A stretch of 64,000 bases of DNA, from positions 45,463,695 through 45,527,694 of the forward strand of contig CM049316.1 in NCBI GenBank assembly GCA_026874595.1. The letters run 5' to 3'. This DNA is from Sipunculus nudus. Taxonomy: Eukaryota; Annelida; Sipuncula; Golfingiida; Sipunculidae. The position numbers and the translations under genes are program-made. This document shows, piece by piece, positions 12,540 through 25,972 of this stretch; the first letter of the stretch is position 1; each line of letters opens with the position of its first letter. The notes below the pieces were generated by a model. The model was not told where the DNA came from. It was given only the letters and a program-made list of their open reading frames with translations, and did not search any database.

Positions 12540-14110
12540 ATTGGACAGTCCTTGAGGATGTCAAAATCACTGGCTGTATACAGCACTGCTCAGCCATCTC
12601 AGACCAGTGGCCTTCAGCAATAAGCTAACTACCTGCAGTGCTGTTATGGTGCTGTATGGCTTACACAGTTACAGGATGACGGATGGTTTCTTTGTTTCTG
12701 TGATTACATCCATCCAGCACAAAGCTGGATCAGCCTGTGCTGCTTATTTAAAGTTTACAGCCATCTATGTGCTTGCAGACCACAGTCAATCAGTAATTAT
12801 CAATTCCAGCTGCAGCACACAGGCTTCAGAGGCTTGTACAGCATGGGAACCAGCGCTGGAGTGCAAAACAAGTCCAGGCGTGTGCCATGACAAATGTGCA
12901 ACAAGTTGGAAAAATGCAAGCCTGATGTGAGAGACGTGATGCACTGTTTAACAAAGGGCAAGAGGTCCCCGCAGACATGTTAAGCGTTAATGTATTTAAC
13001 TAGAGCCAAAATCCTAATTTGTCAGTTTACACTGAAGACATGTCTCAACAGGAATCTAGGATATAATGATGAGGCCAAATGTTGGGGTGCCCTGCCGTCA
13101 CCACAAAGGGCATGCTCTACAAACTATACCCAACTATATACCCTCTAGTTTGGATCAACAGCCCATTGATTCTAATCCAATACATACATCGCCAGCACCC
13201 CCACCACGGATGCCTACTGTGCAATCTGAGGAGTGAGCAATTTTCTTTACACTGTGATTAAGACACAGGACAACAATGGGCCTGACCGCTCATGTTCGAC
13301 GGGGCAGTGAGAGATGGGGTCTTGATGCTATACAAATTGGATTGCGGTATCCATGGCTTGGACTGGTACCAAAGCTGGCATGGAATTGCTCCACACCTGA
13401 GGCACCGTTAGAGCTTCTTTGCGCACAAAAGAATCCTCCCAAGCCACGTACCCATCCATTCTTGTTCTGTTAACAATCGCATATTGATATACACTACAAA
13501 TCCCTTAGAACTGGGCGATATTGTCAATTTGGCCGGGCAAACAAGGATGGGGGACCACTTGAGTATGCTACCTGGGCAAATTAATTATGGTAGATTAACA
13601 ACGAGTCTGCCCGTGCAGATCCTGCCAATCACCTACCCATCTGTTAGACAAGCATTTATCCTGGGATGTTTAATCCTTTGAATTAATCAGGGATCTGCCA
13701 CACTGGTTCCATAGAAATAAATTTTTCCCCGAGTTACCGTTTACCAGGCATACAAAGAGGTCTTTGAGCTGATTTGGTGTTCCACTAAATAAACTGCATT
13801 TTTTAACAGAATACCTACTCGCTCACAAATACATATTGTTCAATTAGGCTTAACGGCCTGCCTATCAAATATTACATGGCTACGGAGCACCTTGTTAAAC
13901 GGATAATAAACATGTCGGGGTTTCTCATCAAGATACAGCGACAACTCCTCGACCGAATCCTGATATTCCTAATGTGAGTTTAAACAAATACAGGACCATC
14001 ACGTCCCACATTCCGATAACTTGAGGTGTATGATACTTAATCAGGTCTCTATGTACACAACTTGAGGGCGAAAAGATCTTGCTGTCACCAGTGATGAGCG
14101 AGTACCATTA
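12540..14110. other. Long candidate noncoding island
   Basis: About 1.5 kb of complex sequence with balanced composition and scattered CpGs. It contains a run of moderate open frames, the longest 107 codons from 12,607 on the plus strand, that resemble no protein I recognise and are not joined by good splice sites. Homeodomain-like cores (TCAGTAATTATCAATT near 12,788) and E-box-like CAGCTG (about 12,809) occur. It lies in the presumed long first intron of the zinc-finger gene. Confidence 0.35.
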
Positions 14111-15150
14111 CATACACATGTGATTTAAGCTACGGAATGTACACAAAGATAAACATACAAATCTATACTGAAAATGACATTACTCAGTACTATCTCTTTG
14201 ATTTTGTATGTCAATTTGTCAATTATCTTTAATATATTCTTAGAGATAAGTCAGTGACTGGCTCTATTTAATAAATTATAAGGCACTGTGATTTGACACT
14301 GTACACAATGAAATGAAAATGTTATCCTTTAAACGGTGTTTAACATTTTTTAATTTTATGATTTTAAAAGATATGATTTATTTTAGCATTTGCAGGGGGT
14401 GAGGGGGGGGAATGAATGTTTGCTCACAGCCATCACATAAAGTTTAACTGACATTTCCATCATATGCAATGACAGCTGTATTGTACTTTGAATCAGGTAC
14501 TGAATCCAGCTAAATAGTCATGACACTATAATCCACTGACAATTACACTTATTAAGTCCAAGGTTAATCATGATGTTTAATTATGTATGTACACACGTGA
14601 ATCTGGGTAACCATCATAATACTGGAATCATCAACTACCTCCTCCAAATTCCCCCCCCCCCCACACACACACACACCTGTCTGATGTTATCCCGGCTGGA
14701 AGTTTTCATGATGTTTATTATACAGGTGAATCTGGACAGCCATCATGAAACAAAATCATCAACTTATTTTATATGTATTCTGATCACAATTCTTTTAACC
14801 CCTGCACCCCACTTCCCTTCCCCCAAGCACCCACCCATCCAACCAGTCACCCACATCACTGCCCTCAGTCAAAGCCTGATCTCATCAATACACCCCGCTT
14901 GCATGTGTATATAGGAAAATAGGTTTCATTCATTATAATCATGACACTGTCACTGTCTTATCTTGACTTTTATTCCCATTGCTTTATTACCATCCATTTT
15001 TGGCATTCCTGAAAATTGTTTTATGAATTTACCATAAATAGTAAGGTTGTACACGATTATTATAGCCTTAACATTTAGCTGTATTAAAACATGAGATGGA
15101 TTCCCTAAAACAATAACCATGGGCTGTGAATATCTAACATTAAGAATTAG
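14111..15150. other. AT-rich noncoding stretch with C-run and CA microsatellite
   Basis: A C run followed by CACACA (about 14,649-14,677) and a G run at about 14,395-14,410 are the only notable features. No exon is supported. Confidence 0.5.
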
Positions 15151-16124
15151 AGTTAACAATGTGAGTACAATCCCCGCTGATCAACGTTATCAACTTCAGT
15201 GAACCACTTTAAATGTCTGGGGTCATTAAAAGGAGGTCGCGTCTCCTTCACGTTATAAATATGCCTCTCATGCAGTCTATAAATAAGACCCCTCATCCAA
15301 CAGAGCATCTCAAGTCTGCAACAGAAAACCGGGATCAACACAATTAAACAGTATGTACATAATGCAAAGAGGACACCCCTGGGGGTATTGGTCATAAGCC
15401 TGGGGGGCATTTACCAACAGTAACATTGTCCCCCCAGCAACACTGGAGCAAGACACATCCCCCCAGTCACATCACTTGTTATGCAAATGTTAAGAGCTGT
15501 TCGCGCATAGAAACCACCAAATAGGTTTCGGCAGGGTCTACGGTGGGACCACTTGACATGGCAAGCACCTTGTGTGCTGGGAACGAAGCCAGCGTGCATG
15601 TGATGGCTTGTTCCATCTCCGTTATTCACTGTGAGCAAACATACACCACCCCGCAACTTATTATACACACAAAGATGCAAGTGGCCCGTTCGTCAAGGAT
15701 TTCAATGTTGGCAGGCATTCTATAACGGTGCAGCAGCGACTCTGTAGTACGCAAAACCCCGTGAAAAAATCCCCTGACCCTGCGACCCCTAGCAGTACTC
15801 AAAGTCTTTTTGTAAATTCCCCGTGCTCAGAATGCTCCGAATAAACAGCAAGGTCAATGTGGATTGTACTAATGACACCGGCACGTCATCATCGCACGCA
15901 GAGTCAACACGGTGCCTTAGCAGTGTGGTTTTCTGCTTAATAGGAAGTACCTGGCCCCTGTCTAATACTGCTGATGACATGGCACTCCAGTGAATATTAA
16001 CCTTCAATGCCTGGCACACTGCCAGCCTCATGAACTGTACATCAGGAATAATGAACTACCCGTAAGCAGCTACAGAGATCTACCAAATAATACCCTCCTA
16101 TTCTGAACATAACCATACGCCATA
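15151..16124. other. Candidate noncoding island with POU-like site
   Basis: This complex CpG-bearing sequence contains ATGCAAAT (about 15,481), a perfect octamer core of the kind POU-domain factors bind. Frames of 80-89 codons on the minus strand have no recognisable domain. Candidate enhancer by texture only. Confidence 0.35.
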
Positions 16125-18185
16125 TTTTCTGACCAGACCATCTTAGACCAGTGCTCACTTAAGATTAAACTTGACCATTACCGGTACACTAATCATGATA
16201 ACCAAAGACTCAATATTAATCAAATTACCATCTAAGACTGTTACTCAGTCACACCATCAGCAATGACCATTAATCAAACTGACACCAAAGACATTACCAA
16301 AAACCTTCACAGATGATCATAACACAAATCATCACCAAAGATAATTTATCTTTACCAAGTTAAACCATCATGATCACCTTTGAATTTAATACAATGTAAC
16401 CATCACTCAAACCAACACCAATGGCTTTTCTTAGTTTAACTATCATTTATAAAGATTAGATCATCTTATACAATGTCAATTTCAAAGAATGTCATCTCTG
16501 TACAAATTTCAATATTGGTTCCAAAGTTAACCATCCTTCATGAATCTTATTAATAAATTCAATCAAGAGCATTCCCTGCTTCATCATCTGATATTTTTCC
16601 AGGTTTCACAGCAAAAAGGCATTCCTTCCAAGATAGCATGTTATTTTTCCAAAACTAGACTATCAAAGGTCACTATTTAACATGATGCAAAACCAAGTGA
16701 TGCAAGATTATGCTCTATTTGGACAATTCAAATGTATTCCAGTTTCTATTTTGGTTTCCAACTGGTCAACCCAGGAAAATTCCGACTGAATCCTCCAAAA
16801 CTAGGTTAAAATTCTTTACAACCAGTCAATCCAACTGAATAATTCAAGACCAACTAATTTTACCAGTCAATCCAACCCTGCAGTCTGTCCAGGCAATTTC
16901 CGACTGAGTCAGTCGGAATGCATTCCAACCATTCGATCCTGAATATATAAGAGAATGTTCAAGAAAGCTGACTGGACCATCCAATTTCATTCAATCCAAA
17001 CAATTCAGGGGCATTCCAGTTAGAAAATTTGAGAGCACATATTCTGGATCATCCGATTTCATTCCAACTAGTTTAAGTGAATGCCAACTAAATCCTCCAA
17101 GACTGCTGAAACTGGACCATCCAATATCATTTGAATCTCTATCCAGGAAAATACAAACTGAAACCTCCATGATAACTTCAAAATTTGGACTATCCCAATC
17201 CATTCCAAAAAAACAATCCAGTGATCCATGTTCCAATTAAAAATTCAAGACCATTGGAACTAGATCATCCAAATCCTTTACAACCATTTCACCCTGAAAC
17301 ATTCCTACAAATCCTCCATCAAAATCCATTCCAGGCAGTCCATCAAAGAAATATTCCAGTTAAACCCTCAAAGACCAAGAAAACCAGACTAATTAAGAAG
17401 ACTGAGACTAAGTCTTCCATTACCTAACAAACAAGACCATACAAGATGACTCTAAATTAACCACCAAAGATCATTCTAACTAGGCAGTCATGAGCCATTC
17501 CAACTAAACCATACAAGACCATTCCACTTACACCATCCAATACCACTCCTAAGAGACCATCCAAACACCATTCTAAATATACCATCCAAAATGATTCCAG
17601 AATATGGTTAAAGACTACACTATCTAATATCTATGACACTATCATAAGCCATCCTTGGTTATTCCACCTGTACAGTCCAAGACCTCTCTAATTGAACCAT
17701 CTAAGATAATTCCAATTAGGGCTGAAACGGGTACAAAAATTTGGACTTGAGTACCCGATAGGCATTACCCGACTCGGACTCGAGTACTCGTTACCATGGC
17801 AACGCTGTAAAGTTAAACGGACATCTGTTTTTCAACGCAAAAAATACATAAATTTGACTTCGTGACGGCTTGATTTTATCCAAACGAAGGAATAGATATA
17901 AATACTAAAATTAAACACAGTGGAAAAATCCATTCGAAAGCATGTATCTCATAAATGCAAGTCTCTTCGAAATAAACTGTACAGTATGGTTTTTACTTTG
18001 ATAATGAATAAATAGGCCCAGACTGCCAAAATTTGCAGTTATATTTATATATGCATGTACACACACGAGCACTCGAGTCCGAAATTTGGACTCGAGTACT
18101 CGGTAAGTATTACCCAGACTCGAGTACTCGAGTACTCCTTTCAGCGATAATTCCAATCAAACCATCTATGACTAAGGATTGTACC
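16125..18185. repeat. Degenerate minisatellite built on ATTCCA-AACCATCCAAGACC words
   Basis: ATTCCA(A/G), ACCATCCAA and AAGACCATT-type words recur about every 24-26 bp from near 16,125 to 17,716 and resume at 18,146 (AATTCCAATCAAACCATC). Similarity between units is low at the left and best around 17,460-17,620. It is interrupted by a 429-bp transposon at 17,717-18,145. Open frames across it (for example 16,991-17,236 and 17,185-17,427) come from the repetition and are not genes. Confidence 0.65.
17717..18145. mobile_element. Nonautonomous DNA transposon, hAT-like, inserted in the minisatellite
   Basis: Imperfect terminal inverted repeats are GCTGAAACGGGTAC (17,721-17,734) and GTACTCCTTTCAGC (18,132-18,145), matching at 12 of 14 positions. 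The sequence GATAATTCCAAT lies on both sides (17,705-17,716 and 18,146-18,157). It may include an 8-bp hAT-type target duplication, lengthened because the target is itself repetitive. GGACTCGAGTACTCG-type subterminal repeats occur in both halves. No transposase frame is present. Fragments of the same family lie at 37,291-37,381 and 53,872-53,935. Confidence 0.65.
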
Positions 18186-18639
18186 TGCAGACCATAAGTT
18201 CATAATTCATATAGTATTTATCTATTTTATCTTTAAAATATTTACCAGAATATCATAATACTGAAGAGAAGTTGTTTTATAAATTTGACAAACTCTGTGA
18301 AAACTTGGTGAGCCTCTCAACAGTAAAATCTATCAAAATATTTTATATCATATGGTTTTATAATTATGTTATTAGAATACATAAAAATTAATATAAAATA
18401 ACAATGTTTAAATTTTAATATTAATTTTATTATAAAAAGATTATAATTTAAATTAGAGCAAGAATAAATTAAATTTCCTTAGTCTTCAGTAATAACAACA
18501 GAAATATAAATGCCTCAAGAGGCGGTATTTTAAATTAAAGTCCAGCAAGTACTGACTTTTATTAAATATTACCATAAGGAAATGTACATTGTGTTGACAA
18601 GCAAACACCACAAAAAAGTTTTGGCATTTACTGTACACA

Positions 18640-19400
18640 GAAGGGTGTATGATAATAGTGTACATATCTAATAATTATAACTTTTTCAATGGGTAAACAC
18701 TCCCAGTGTATACTAGCATCCGGTGGGTTATTTAAAAGGCAGCCCCCCTACTATACCACCCTGTAAGGGTAGCGATTACTGGAGCGATATTATGTCTCAC
18801 CAGTAGGCTATCATATTACCTGAGATGCGGTGTCTCTATTATACATCAAGGGGAGTCCCCTGTTGAGTTGGAATCATAAGTCATAGGCTCGGAGTCAGTA
18901 GCAATCAATGTTAAATAAGTCCTCGCCACATGCAAGTTTTACCATCATCCAAGGAGATGGGGAGGCTACACACGATCGCTGATACACGACACATGCAATT
19001 CTCTCTTCACGTATCCGGCAATATTCAACACAGCAATCGTCATTTCAGGAAAAGCATCTCCTAACAATACAAGCCGTCACACATCACCGCTCTACCTGGC
19101 GCAACCAGCATCCGAATCCAAAAAAAGTACCACATATCACGCACTCTCCCAACAGGTGTGGTTTCTCATACCTGGAGAGATGGCCCTAAAACATGACAAT
19201 ATAACAATGGATTCTGGCCTCGGGGTTTCCAGCTCTTATCTGACACACCCAAATAACTGGCTCTCCCATCTCTGTATATTGGATCATAACCTGAGTATGT
19301 TTATACTGTCCCCAACTGACCCGATTTCTGTGCTGGAGCCAGGATTTTTTTCCATGAAAGTTAGCAGATGGGGCTTCCCCAACAATGAGTGTTTGTAATT
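18640..19400. other. Candidate noncoding island
   Basis: Complex, CpG-bearing sequence between AT-rich flanks. An 80-codon frame from 19,156 has no recognisable motif. Nothing specific identifies it beyond composition. Confidence 0.3.
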
Positions 19401-20760
19401 TTACATAGTGAGTTAGGATCATGATATATGATACAGCTATATTAACATTAAATTATTAATAATGCATGAGCCAGTTATCCAAAAACTGAAACAATATCAG
19501 ATCCATTAAATTCAATTTTTTAAACATTATGACCTGGTATAAATACCACTAAGAACAGTAATGAAACTGTCATATCTTGATTAACATATTTAAATTCTAT
19601 GAAAATGCATCCTGTTGATGACTAAGTAATGAATGATGATGAAGCTAATTGTATGATAATGAACTAATGTTATTACTTAACTGTACATGCCTGTTCAAGG
19701 TTTACTTGTCATATTTATCAAAGGTAAAAAATCTGATGGCTTATATTTCATTAAGATGAAGACATATAATTAAAGACTACTGAATTTGCTTTATGAATTT
19801 AAATGGTAAATGAATTATTGAAATTTTTAAAAACTGTGCTGAACATAAAGGAAAAATCTCAACTAGAATATTGGATAATTAACATATCCCTACTTCAATA
19901 TTCTCATTTTACAAATAAATCAGAACTAAATCACTTGAGACAGAATTTATGAATAATAGTTTATAAATAACTTGCATGGCTAAAAGAAAATAGCATATAT
20001 ATTTACATATTACATAACTCCAAAAGTCCAAAAGGGCTTTTTCCATCTGTCTTCTCAATAATGCAGGGTCCTATTCTAATAAATTATGTAAAAATTATAA
20101 AGTGTTGTCTTCAATTCTGATAGGACCCTTGTAAAGTCAAAATGTTCTTTATGAAAAATCTTTATGAAGTGTATAGGCATTGTCCCTTAGTCTAGGTGAC
20201 AGCATCTGTATTATCTACAATATTTAAGGATAAACATCTATGAGGGCATTACATGAAACTAGGGGGGCCTGTGCATTACTCTGAATCATACTTCATACAT
20301 AGAGAAGTGACTTTGATTCTTAGAATACACCAGGTCAGACATCAATTCAGGAAAGAGTGAAGTTATATCCATACCAACGTCACTCCAGTGACTGCCTGGA
20401 TGAGACGTGAAGTACTCTGCCGGAGGCTAAAGGTTTACCGTGTCAAGGAAATATGGGCTGCAAGTTAACGCAGGTACAGATAACCGTCTCGGTCATAAAA
20501 TACATTCACTATGATCTAATAGCAAGTGACCAAGTAACTGAGTACAATGTCCTATATTTCACCTGTCACAGTGAATCTTGCTATCCTCTAGGATTTTTTA
20601 ATTAGAAATAAACTACACCCTATCCTTCAGCTTTCTATCATCGACTTAACAAATACCTCATTTAAATTAAAAATTGCCAGGCCTGTCATTTGTTTAGTGG
20701 AAATGTGACATTTGTAAATTACTGGTCCTGCTGGCCTGTAAATTTCAAACAGATTTCAAC
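19401..20760. other. AT-rich noncoding stretch with one small complex island
   Basis: It is mostly AT-rich without bounded repeats. About 20,330-20,540 is denser in CpG and resembles the other candidate islands. No exon is supported. Confidence 0.4.
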
Positions 20761-20790
20761 CCCTGCTTGATGAATATAACCCCTGCTTGA

Positions 20791-20842
<52 letters not shown>
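20761..20842. repeat. Two-copy 21-bp duplication leading into a (TA)n microsatellite
   Basis: CCCTGCTTGATGAATATAAC occurs twice in succession and the second copy runs straight into about 24 TA units. Confidence 0.9.
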
Positions 20843-20845
<3 letters not shown>

Positions 20846-21204
20846 CAAAAATAAAATACAATCAAGAATCAAGTATAAATGAAGGTAATTCCAATATATC
20901 CATGTCAAGTCATAATATATTGGTTAAAAAAAAAAGAATTTTAATGAACTTAAAAGTTCTATAAAATTAACATTCTAGGAGCATATACTTCATGTTTTTT
21001 AAATAAGTATTTATTTAATTGAACAAACAAATATTTGATTTATATTCTATTAAACAAGAAAACAAGTAATAGACAAGAGACTTCTTCTTTCCGCAGAAAT
21101 TAGAGTGGGATGGTAAAGTGAGGCATTGATTGAGTGCATGGCAAGCGGAAATAGAGTGAGATGTATATTTGTGTTGCATATTAGCATGAATGTCTGCCAC
21201 AAAA

Positions 21205-21840
21205 ACATGATTGTAGGTGGCGCCATCTGTTATTTGAAAGAAAAAGCTATCTTAGAAATATACATAGGCAAAATTTCAGGTGGATAAGTCAAACCACTGC
21301 TGAGATATGAGCAGTTTTTACCCTAAGCAGATGAACAGATGGACACCATGCAAAAATGGTTGTAAGTTTCAGCCACCAAATTTCAGGTCGATACCTCTTA
21401 CCAGTCCTGAGATATTAGCATGGATGTCTGCAATGTAGGTGGCGTCACTTGTCATAAAATCAAGAAAGCTATCTAGGCTGTATACAGATGCAAAATTTCA
21501 AGTGGATAAGTCCAACCACTGCAGATATATGAGTGATTTTAACCCAAGGCACATAAACAGATGGATGCTATACAAAACTGGTTGCAGGTGGTGCCACCAG
21601 TTTTCTTGTATGATATTAAGCTATCCAAGAGCTACACTCCTGCAAAATTTCAGCCTGATTGGTCAAATGAGTCCAAAGATATGTGGGTTAATGTGTGAAA
21701 ACAGACACACAAATGGATCCACTGCAGAGAGGGGAGGTAAAATTATGAGGCACCAGTTTACATGTCACCCCATAATGGGGTCAAGTTCGGAAAAATCCGT
21801 CCAGTGGCTCAGAGGTCTATTCCAGAAACAAACATAGCTG
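21205..21840. repeat. Imperfect tandem repeat, three units of about 150-225 bp
   Basis: Units begin near 21,213, 21,436 and 21,585 with GTAGGTGGCG(C/T)CA or GCAGGTGGTGCCA. They then share AGCTATCTTAG-, TGCAAAATTTCA- and GATAAGTC(A/C)AACCACTG-like blocks. The 3' part (about 21,640-21,840) reads like the worn tail of a transposable element. The 132-codon frame from 21,439 follows the repeat and has no recognisable domain. Confidence 0.6.
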
Positions 21841-21874
21841 TGGCAGAACCCGGTCAAAATCATAGTATCTGCAA

Positions 21875-22100
21875 AACAATGTTCTGGCAGATACAATAAA
21901 TTTAATTAATGTTCTATGACCATACTTAAAATTTTTACAAGTATTTAATTAATAATCTATGAACAGATATTCATATTTAATATTCTATTAAACTAATTAA
22001 GGTTCTATAAAAATACATTCTCTCACTATTCTATGAACGGATACTCAGTATTCTATGAACATATATATTTTACTGATATTCTATGAACATATATATTCCA
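21875..22100. repeat. Degenerate short tandem repeat (TTCTATGAACATATAT-type)
   Basis: TTCTATGAAC followed by an AT-rich spacer recurs about eight times at roughly 25-35 bp spacing, clearest at 22,030-22,095. Confidence 0.6.
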
Positions 22101-22194
22101 GACATGAACACCTCTATGACGTAAGGGAAAAGGTCCAAATGTAAGACCAGATTATGTCATCATAAGTAATTCCTGAAGTGTATAGGGGAAAAAA

Positions 22195-22995
22195 ATGAAT
22201 TATCAGTCAATATTCACTCAATCACTGTGTCATGGATGTGGCCCAGTTGCTCATTTCTACTTAATTCATGCTCCTGAACTAAGATTAGATCTACAGTATG
22301 GACAAAGACAAGTATTTGAGTTGGTGAATGTGCTGGAATGCGAATCTTTACACTTAACGGCAGCTAACGCTGTTTACCTAACAGATCACATGGTGATTTA
22401 AGTGTATCTTATAATGAAGACCCCAAAGGTTTTCTCCATTCCCACCCACACCTGCGTAACACACAATGAACCGCTGACCATTCTCACGTTGACGTTACAC
22501 AAACTCTTAAGTCTCCCCCAAGTTGATGTTACAACCCATCATGACACAGTACAATCAGATGGGGGTGAGACTGAGTTCAACGCAGGCTCAAGTTGGGCAA
22601 ATTGGGTGACAGGATTAAGCACCCCCTACACCTTGATTATTCACCATCCGAGTCATTATCTGTTTGTATTGAATACCTGTCCAAAGAAATCAGATTCCCT
22701 CATCCCTAATTGGAGCAACGGCTCAGGGATGGTTTGTCAGTCAATCTCATCTTTAGATAATTAGTGCATCTGCAGGCAATAATATTGGGGAAGATTGAAT
22801 TAGGAAACGGAATCTGGTTACAGGTTTTGCAGAGGAGGAAGAAAGGGAGTTAAATATTGAACATACTGCACATAGATCTGGGTTGTCATGGTGGCGATAA
22901 GGCATTGCTTGATGAGTCGAGCATCGGGCCACACTGATGGAGATGTGCAGAGTTCAACCATGAGGTTATCAGCCTGATGCATCAAGGGTCTCGTG
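22195..22995. other. Candidate noncoding island
   Basis: Less AT-rich, complex sequence with adjoining plus-strand frames of 68 and 120 codons (22,195-22,401; 22,402-22,764). Neither resembles a known protein, and no consensus splice sites join them. Either a regulatory element or chance frames in a GC-richer patch. Confidence 0.3.
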
Positions 22996-22999
22996 AAGA

Positions 23000-25559
23000 T
23001 CCATACAAACCAGCCTCAATAAATACTTTCCATAAATAACTGTTCTACTTTCTCCACTTAATGTTCCCTCATTTTCTTTCATCTGATCCTGAGATCATGT
23101 TTTCATACATGTATGCATACTCTGAAGTCAAGACACTTGGTATTTTCAAATCTACTTTGTATAAAACTATACAGCAACTTATTCTAAGAATAAATTTCTA
23201 CTCAACTACAGGCACTTTTAAATTCTTTGTTTCACTGTGTGATGAAAGTTACTGTTTTTGCCTATGCTGAACAATATAATTTATATCAGCAAACAGGAAC
23301 TTTTATTGTATATATTTTAAAAGTATTCTGCAAATTTCTTTTAAAAAGGTATATAAATTATGTGAAATCTGTGTTAATGTACTGTTTTATATTTTATGCA
23401 GTCAAATTGAAATATTTCCAAACTGCAGGAAGGGATAATGAAATACTTCATCCCACACCTATCCTTTTCTACATGTTCAAAGGACCTGTAAATGGAATGC
23501 ACGCATTTGCAATATTGTAATTAAGTACATTTATTACTATTGATTTGATAGATAAAATATAAATGAAGAGCAATACAAAATTTGACAATGCAGTTGTTTC
23601 TTTCAGTCTACAGGTATGTCTGCATATTTGTGAAGATCAGTTCAGATAATGACCGCCTGATTTAATTTTTTTTTTTGGGGGGGGGGGGGGGGAGGAGGTT
23701 TGCTCGTCCATCTTAAGCATCTATCATTTTTTGAGGCACTTAAAGTTAAATCAAGTTTGAGGCACTTAAAGTTAAATCAAGTTTGAAATTTTGCTTTTAT
23801 CTTTCACATTCTGCACCCAGGGTACCCTTTTTTATGATTTATTGGCTGTATATAAATATGTGTCTGTACATGACAGAAGTGGGTGCTCATATACAGTTCT
23901 ACAAAGTTCTGTGACATATTGCAAAGTTCATGTTGATCATGTTATTAAATTTTGCCATAAAATTACTGCATTTTATAACATGCAACTGACTGGTTCTCTG
24001 TGTCTCTAACTGCTGAAATTCATCAACAGAAATGTACAGTACTGGCTCATTAAAAAAACTTAGAACTACTACCCTCAAGTACAAAGAGCTAAAATTATCA
24101 TACAGGTGCATGATATGACCTACAGGCACAGAGGATGGGAAATTGCCAGATTCGCTGGTGTCATCATCCTTTATCAGTAAAGGGACCCATCACCAGCTGA
24201 TTGTTCCCAGAGATGCTCTCCGCCTCCTGTATATCACAGCACCATCATGGCCCATCCCTCATACTCATGGCATATCAGACATGGTGGTTTTTATTAATAG
24301 GTCACTCTTTTGTTCTCAATATGATGGGTTTTGCATTTTTGTTAGTAGAATGGCTTGATTCTTTCTTTCCACTTGTTAATTAACTATTTCACCCTAAAAC
24401 TTGATTCATTGTTATGTGAACTATATGTCCATTGATACTTCAATAATGAAGATGTATAAATGTCAAATATTTGCTTTAAATATCCCCTGCACATATACAG
24501 GTTTGCTAGGATCAGTACTTGTTACCATGTCTTCAAATCACATACTTGATGATGGTTGACCAGTAAATTATGAGATTCAAGCAAAATGAAAATGATACAA
24601 TATATCTGAATAAGCACTTATAAGTATTATTATAAAACTGGTTTCAATGATCAGTTAAAATTAATATGCCTTAATTTGCTCATATAATTCTTGATGCAAA
24701 TTCAAGTGCAATATATAAGTGCAATATATATGTCATATTGCTCTGTGCATTATTAAACCATTATGAAGGTTTGCACATCATTCTTCTAATATAAGAAATC
24801 AATGTTTAACCAATAAAATTGCTTAATTAAGTGGTCTTCCTCATCATAAGTTCCTTCCCAACAGGTAATTAACTAATTAATAAATTTAATACTAAACTTA
24901 ATATCTTAGTACATCTGATGAAGTCCTGGCTTACATACATGTATGGTTAATAAAAAATAATGAATATGTTCAGATGACAAGCTGCTGAAACCAAGAAAAA
25001 TTGTAATTTTTGAAAAGATTATTATACATTAACCTCAAATAAACCAAAATCAGTTAATTCTAAAATGTTATTGAAAACTTATAAGAAAATATTTGTAAAA
25101 CTGGTAATTATGTTTCATTAGAAGAAAGAGTTCAGAATGAGCACTTTTCTCATGGAAGTTATAAAGATAAAATAATTGTATAGACCAGGTAACTGGATTA
25201 ATCACATACAATTAATTGGAAAATATAACTAATTTTAAAAATGTCAGCTGAGTTCTATATTACTACATAATTAAAGCATTACTAAGAATAAAGATGTAAA
25301 TATATCAAAGTAAAAGTATATCACAAAACATCCTTTAAATTAACAGTTGCAGTTTTCTTTAGAAGTTGGACAATACGTTGCCAGGGGCCAAAGCTGATAC
25401 AGAGTCGCAGTTTCTAAAGTGGAGTGTCAAAGGGTACAGGTAAATAAATGCGGCACCTGATGCTTTGGATAAAGAGGTTCTGAACCAGTTCCGAGTGGGG
25501 AAACAATGGCATCTGGGTGCAATAAAACAATGCTTCCATTGAAACAACCCCTCGGCAAT
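23000..25559. other. AT-rich noncoding stretch with small repeats
   Basis: It contains a poly-G tract (about 23,676-23,693) and a perfect two-copy 26-bp duplication AGGCACTTAAAGTTAAATCA... (23,734-23,785). No exon is supported. Confidence 0.5.
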
Positions 25560-25972
25560 CCACTGGAGCCGACAGCTCAGGTGGCCCGAGCCCGCCGAGG
25601 GGCCAGTGATGTCACGTTGACTTAAAGTATCTCAACTTCATCCATCCAAAACTCAAAACTTCCTCAAATATGATAACACATAAGTATTTCCCTCTTTATC
25701 AAAACACACACCTTTATCACTAAGCGCCTACCTTCTTGCTGCAAAACACTGTATTACAATGCAAGATTAGCGCCCAGAATTAATACTACAGAGGGGGATG
25801 TGTTATAACGGGTCCCCATCCACTCACTTCACGTAGCGCAGGACGCTGTCACCTAGCGATGACAGCTCACTTCCAAACTTTTCCAAACTGCCATTTCTCA
25901 CACATAAAAAGCTATCAAACTCACCACATCACTAAATTAGCATATACTGATGTTAAATATGAAACTACTCAC
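25560..25972. promoter_or_regulatory. CpG-bearing island just inside the first intron of the zinc-finger gene
   Basis: GTGGCCCGAGCCCGCCGAGG (about 25,581) and a CpG-bearing segment at 25,800-25,870 lie within 450 bp of the splice donor at 25,972. They are richer in CpG than neighbouring intron sequence. This position fits a promoter-proximal regulatory region. No individual factor site is certain. Confidence 0.35.

Noticed and set aside
12607-12930. 107-codon plus-strand frame with several cysteines
   Set aside because: It has no signal peptide, no recognised fold and no convincing splice sites. It lies in a candidate noncoding island.
13276-13473. Plus-strand frame MGLTAHVRRGSERW...
   Set aside because: It was considered as an exon of the zinc-finger gene, but that gene is on the minus strand and the frame has no finger motif.
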